A DNA stretch of 64,000 bases from NCBI RefSeq assembly GCF_026151205.1, contig NC_087072.1, forward strand, positions 5,008,084-5,072,083, in the 5' to 3' direction. Shown one piece after another: positions 60,972 through 64,000 of this stretch; positions within the stretch are counted from its first letter, which is position 1; each line of letters opens with the position of its first letter. Position numbers and translations under genes: made by a program. This stretch comes from Bolinopsis microptera. Its lineage: Eukaryota > Ctenophora > Tentaculata > Lobata > Bolinopsidae. Below the pieces are notes generated by a model. The model was not told the DNA's origin. It did not search any database and worked only from the letters and a program-made list of their open reading frames with translations.

Positions 60972-63917
60972 ATGTTAAAGGACTGTCTTAAGGAAGCATA
61001 TGCAAATGCAAACTTGGTCACTTTTCATGATCTGGAAATCAATCGGTTAAGTCTTCTGCGGAAATGCCTGTTGACCAAGCGCCCTGTTCAATCCTTAAGG
61101 GCCAGTGGCTTGAAAGCTCTCCCTGAGGAACAGGCTCGTGCGCTCCTCCAGGAGGTGGAAACAAAAGCAACCCTCCGTGCCATCGAGAACAAGTCAAGGC
61201 AGATTAACATCTTGAAGAAACAGATTGCTGATATTCAGAGAGATCATCCTGACTCTCCTGAACTTATCAAAGATAGCAAGCTGCTTCACATCCAACAGAA
61301 GAAGCTTTTAAAGAAGATGAAATTTTTAGAGGAGTGTGATGGCACTAAATTTTCAGAATGGAAGCCTAAGAAGAAGGTAGTAGCAGTTTCAGTGAATCAG
61401 TTTACAAGGAAGGTCACAGCTAAGAAGCTCAAGAGAAAGCTCAAAGCAAAAGCCAGGAAGAACAGGAAGAAAGAGCAGGCAATGAGGAAGAAAGCCAAGG
61501 AAGCTCTTGAGAGAAATCTTGTTGTTAACCTGACAGACATTGATATTCCGGATTATAGCATTGCGGTCCTTTCGTATGGTCCTGGATGGATACCCTGCCC
61601 GGATTTTGATGAGATGCAGTTCAAAGTAGATGGGTACAATGCTGCCAACAAACAAGCATGGAAAGCTGTTTTTAAGAACTCAGCACGGGATAACGAAGTT
61701 CCTATGGAGCTACTGAAGAAACCAGTAACAGCTCCTTGTACTTCTTTTGAAGACCCAGCCATCAAGTCTGCAAAAGACAACATTGTCAATTTTGTAGACA
61801 ACTTCAAGCCCAGAAAACTTGAATCTAATATGAACCGCTATGAGAGTGAAGGGTATATGTGGTTGAAGAAGGCTGTCAAGGATGGCTTAATAGCCATAAC
61901 ATCGGCTGATAAGGGCGGTGCGATAATCATTGTCACCCCTCAGATAATCAAGGATATCACTTCTGCCAAAGTTGAGGACCCTTTGAGATACAGACCTTTA
62001 CAAACTGATCCTACTGGATCTTTGAGAGGGAGGTTGTTAGAGCTGTGGTCATCTGGTTTGGAGCGGAAGTATGTTAGTGGTGAACAGTCTAAGTGTGTGG
62101 TTGGTTTGATTCAGAAGTCTGATCAGGACACTCTTTCACAGAGCACTTCAGATCTAGTCAAGCCCGATATTCCGTATGGTTACCCATTACTGAAAATTCA
62201 CAAGCTGACTGAGACTGAAATTAGAGAGAAAAAGATTCCACCCAGTCGATTCGTGACTGATCTCTCTAGAGGAGTAACTGCAAGATCAGATAAGTTTGTT
62301 GTTTGGAAGTGGTTGGGACCTCTTGCCAGAGATTACTGTATAGATCTTGTTAAAGATTCAACTGCAGCTCTCATAAAACTCGAGGAATTGGCAGCTTCCG
62401 GACAAGTAGTCGATACTTGGATCAGCTTCAGTATTGATATTGTTTCTCTATACGATTCTCTGCAACATAGCTTGGTGATGTCAGCCTTAGATGATGCTAT
62501 GGAGTTGTGTAGACCAGATTGGTCTGAGGAGTTCAGGACTTGGCTGAAGGGACTGATACAGCTTAGTTTTGATTCGGCAGTCTTGAAGAATGCAGACAAC
62601 TGGTATGAGGTCGTTAACGGTGTACCCACTGGAGGTATCAATTCAGTGGATTGCGGTAACATTGCTTTGTTCTTTGTCCTAAAGAGTCTGGTTTACGACC
62701 CGGTTGTTAGACCAGAGGAGCTCAAGAACCTTGATCGGTTTGTGGATGATATTTCGGGCCAAGGTATGTGGAGAGGTTCTATGATTGGTTTTGAAGAATG
62801 GGTAGGGTCATTACGCAGTAAGATGGTTGATAACTATGGCTTAGATATTACATACGAAGTGAAACCAATCACGGAGTTCACTCAGTTCCTGGACATTCAG
62901 TACAAGTTTGTTGGAGGGAGACTCACAACAGATCTGTTTAGGAAACCTACTGACGCCAACAGGTATCTTGAATTCTCAAGTTTCCATCCACGACATACCT
63001 TCCGGAGTATAGTCTTTTCACAGGCACTTCGATACAGAAGGATAATCAATGATGACGTCTTACTGGATGAGAGATTGGCAGAGCTTCAGTTGTTTTTTGA
63101 GCGGTCTTCATATCCTACTGATATGGTGAGAGAGGTCATCAGTGATGTCAGATCGATACCAAGAACTTTACAGTACAAGGCAAAGGATCAGGGTCCCCCT
63201 TCTTTCACACCATGGATTGTTACATTCGGTGCGGGCTATGAGGAAACCAAGGAAAAGGCTAAAGAGGCCAGTAACATCATCTCAAATAGCCGTACATGGA
63301 GCAGTGAGAACCCTGAGAGGATCCCTAAACTCCAAGTGGTGACCAGGCGAGCCCCTAACTTAAAGGACACTTTATTCAAGAGAAAGAAGCTTGCCTTAGG
63401 TTCAGAGTCAAGAACAACTGACCCATGCACCAAACCTGGTGAGAAGAAGAAAGGCAGACCCTGCCAAACTTGTCACCTTGTTAGTGGCAATTCCATGGTC
63501 TCCAATAATGGACACTCAGTCAGAACTCAAGGTGGTAACTGTAAGACACGCAACATTGTGTACGGCGCGACGTGCAAACTTTGTACTGTTAATAACTTAT
63601 ACGTGGGAAAAACAGTCACCAGCCTCAGCCAACGTGTGAATGGTCATCGCAGTAAATATTATGAGATTTTAGAGGCGAGTAGTAAGGGGAATGTTGAGAG
63701 CCACAGAGATTTTGATGACGAGAATGTTTTAGGAGCACATCTTTTTTCAGTTCATAATTTGAGGGAGAGATCTGATTTCAATGAAAGTTTCCATTTTGAT
63801 ATTTTGTGTTCTACATCCCCAGATAATATTAGAAAGTCAGAACAGTTTTATATTAACAAATTGAAGACACTTTATCCGTTTGGCCTGAACAATGTGAATT
63901 CCGTTTCTGGAAGCTAA
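60972..63917 (+). CDS. Penelope-like element: reverse transcriptase with GIY-YIG nuclease
   Basis: This is one uninterrupted 981-codon frame encoding the replication protein of a Penelope-like retroelement. In order: a Lys-rich basic region (about 130-180); the family-typical SADKGGAIIIV (about 311); RT motif A SIDIVSLYDSL (about 486); motif B GVPTGGINS (about 549); catalytic motif C RFVDDI (about 589); FLDIQ (about 638); the thumb motif KPTDANRYLEFSSFHP (about 657); a CxxC zinc-type linker (CQTCH, about 831); and a GIY-YIG nuclease with IVYGATCKLC, LYVGKT and RVNGH (about 860-890). Families of this kind prime from cut or telomeric DNA. SLYDS and GVPTGG differ from the more usual SLYTNI and GxPMGS. 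The frame looks intact and could be active. I saw no pseudo-LTR or hammerhead ribozyme within the window, whose right edge lies only 83 bases past the stop. Confidence 0.93.
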   Translation: MLKDCLKEAYANANLVTFHDLEINRLSLLRKCLLTKRPVQSLRASGLKALPEEQARALLQEVETKATLRAIENKSRQINILKKQIADIQRDHPDSPELIKDSKLLHIQQKKLLKKMKFLEECDGTKFSEWKPKKKVVAVSVNQFTRKVTAKKLKRKLKAKARKNRKKEQAMRKKAKEALERNLVVNLTDIDIPDYSIAVLSYGPGWIPCPDFDEMQFKVDGYNAANKQAWKAVFKNSARDNEVPMELLKKPVTAPCTSFEDPAIKSAKDNIVNFVDNFKPRKLESNMNRYESEGYMWLKKAVKDGLIAITSADKGGAIIIVTPQIIKDITSAKVEDPLRYRPLQTDPTGSLRGRLLELWSSGLERKYVSGEQSKCVVGLIQKSDQDTLSQSTSDLVKPDIPYGYPLLKIHKLTETEIREKKIPPSRFVTDLSRGVTARSDKFVVWKWLGPLARDYCIDLVKDSTAALIKLEELAASGQVVDTWISFSIDIVSLYDSLQHSLVMSALDDAMELCRPDWSEEFRTWLKGLIQLSFDSAVLKNADNWYEVVNGVPTGGINSVDCGNIALFFVLKSLVYDPVVRPEELKNLDRFVDDISGQGMWRGSMIGFEEWVGSLRSKMVDNYGLDITYEVKPITEFTQFLDIQYKFVGGRLTTDLFRKPTDANRYLEFSSFHPRHTFRSIVFSQALRYRRIINDDVLLDERLAELQLFFERSSYPTDMVREVISDVRSIPRTLQYKAKDQGPPSFTPWIVTFGAGYEETKEKAKEASNIISNSRTWSSENPERIPKLQVVTRRAPNLKDTLFKRKKLALGSESRTTDPCTKPGEKKKGRPCQTCHLVSGNSMVSNNGHSVRTQGGNCKTRNIVYGATCKLCTVNNLYVGKTVTSLSQRVNGHRSKYYEILEASSKGNVESHRDFDDENVLGAHLFSVHNLRERSDFNESFHFDILCSTSPDNIRKSEQFYINKLKTLYPFGLNNVNSVSGS

Positions 63918-64000
63918 TTTTTCATGGTGTCCCGAATTTTATTTTTGAATCGTTCATTTTTTGTTTATATATTCAGTCTATCAATTTTTGAATTGCGTCT

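Overview
This is nuclear DNA of an animal. It contains a villin-type actin regulator split into 16 exons with GT-AG introns, another two-exon gene nested inside one of its introns, hAT-type DNA transposons, a 5'-truncated non-LTR retrotransposon and an intact Penelope-like retroelement. The base composition is AT-rich, MITEs, foldback elements and minisatellites are dense, and the Penelope family looks like those common in cnidarians and other marine invertebrates. My best guess is a cnidarian, perhaps a hydrozoan. The species assignment is weak.

Layout. From 1 to about 11.3 kb there are two copies (1 to about 4.1 kb, and 7.15 to 11.3 kb) of one segment. Each carries a long array of 20-bp repeats and a small exon-like piece. 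Both copies are full of scattered small insertions and deletions, as in uncorrected long reads. Next come a degraded non-LTR element (11.3-12.7 kb) and a hAT transposase end (12.7-13.1 kb). From 13.96 to 14.46 kb lie the first two exons of a minus-strand gene for a secreted cysteine-rich protein; possible further exons lie at 5.9-6.0 kb and 3.0-3.1 kb. From 15.5 to 27.2 kb the sequence is almost all repeats: a GCC-ended element, short inverted-repeat elements, two foldback structures (17.9-19.0 and 19.9-23.2 kb) and a 2.5-kb mobile element made of GGAGAC and GGA repeats.

The main gene runs on the minus strand from 48,310 down to 27,435. It encodes a villin-like protein of about 861 residues: six gelsolin repeats and a C-terminal headpiece that severs, caps and bundles actin. 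I rebuilt all 16 exons by hand and every junction keeps the reading frame. Its introns hold a hAT MITE, a hairpin, a foldback, a 60-bp tandem repeat and two minisatellites that touch splice sites. Intron 4 contains a complete same-strand gene (40,943-39,727) for an unrecognised 374-residue basic coiled-coil protein.

From 48 to 60 kb there are only isolated exon candidates, several MITEs (one with a TTAA target), a perfect 58-bp palindrome, and a 20-bp minisatellite at 58.5-59.2 kb whose unit resembles the splice donor of the adjacent exon. A full-length Penelope-like reading frame (981 codons, reverse transcriptase plus GIY-YIG nuclease) fills 60,972-63,917.

The most unusual pattern is that minisatellites and partial exon duplications at three or four places start at splice sites and carry copies of them. 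This suggests intron growth by tandem duplication of exon-intron boundaries.
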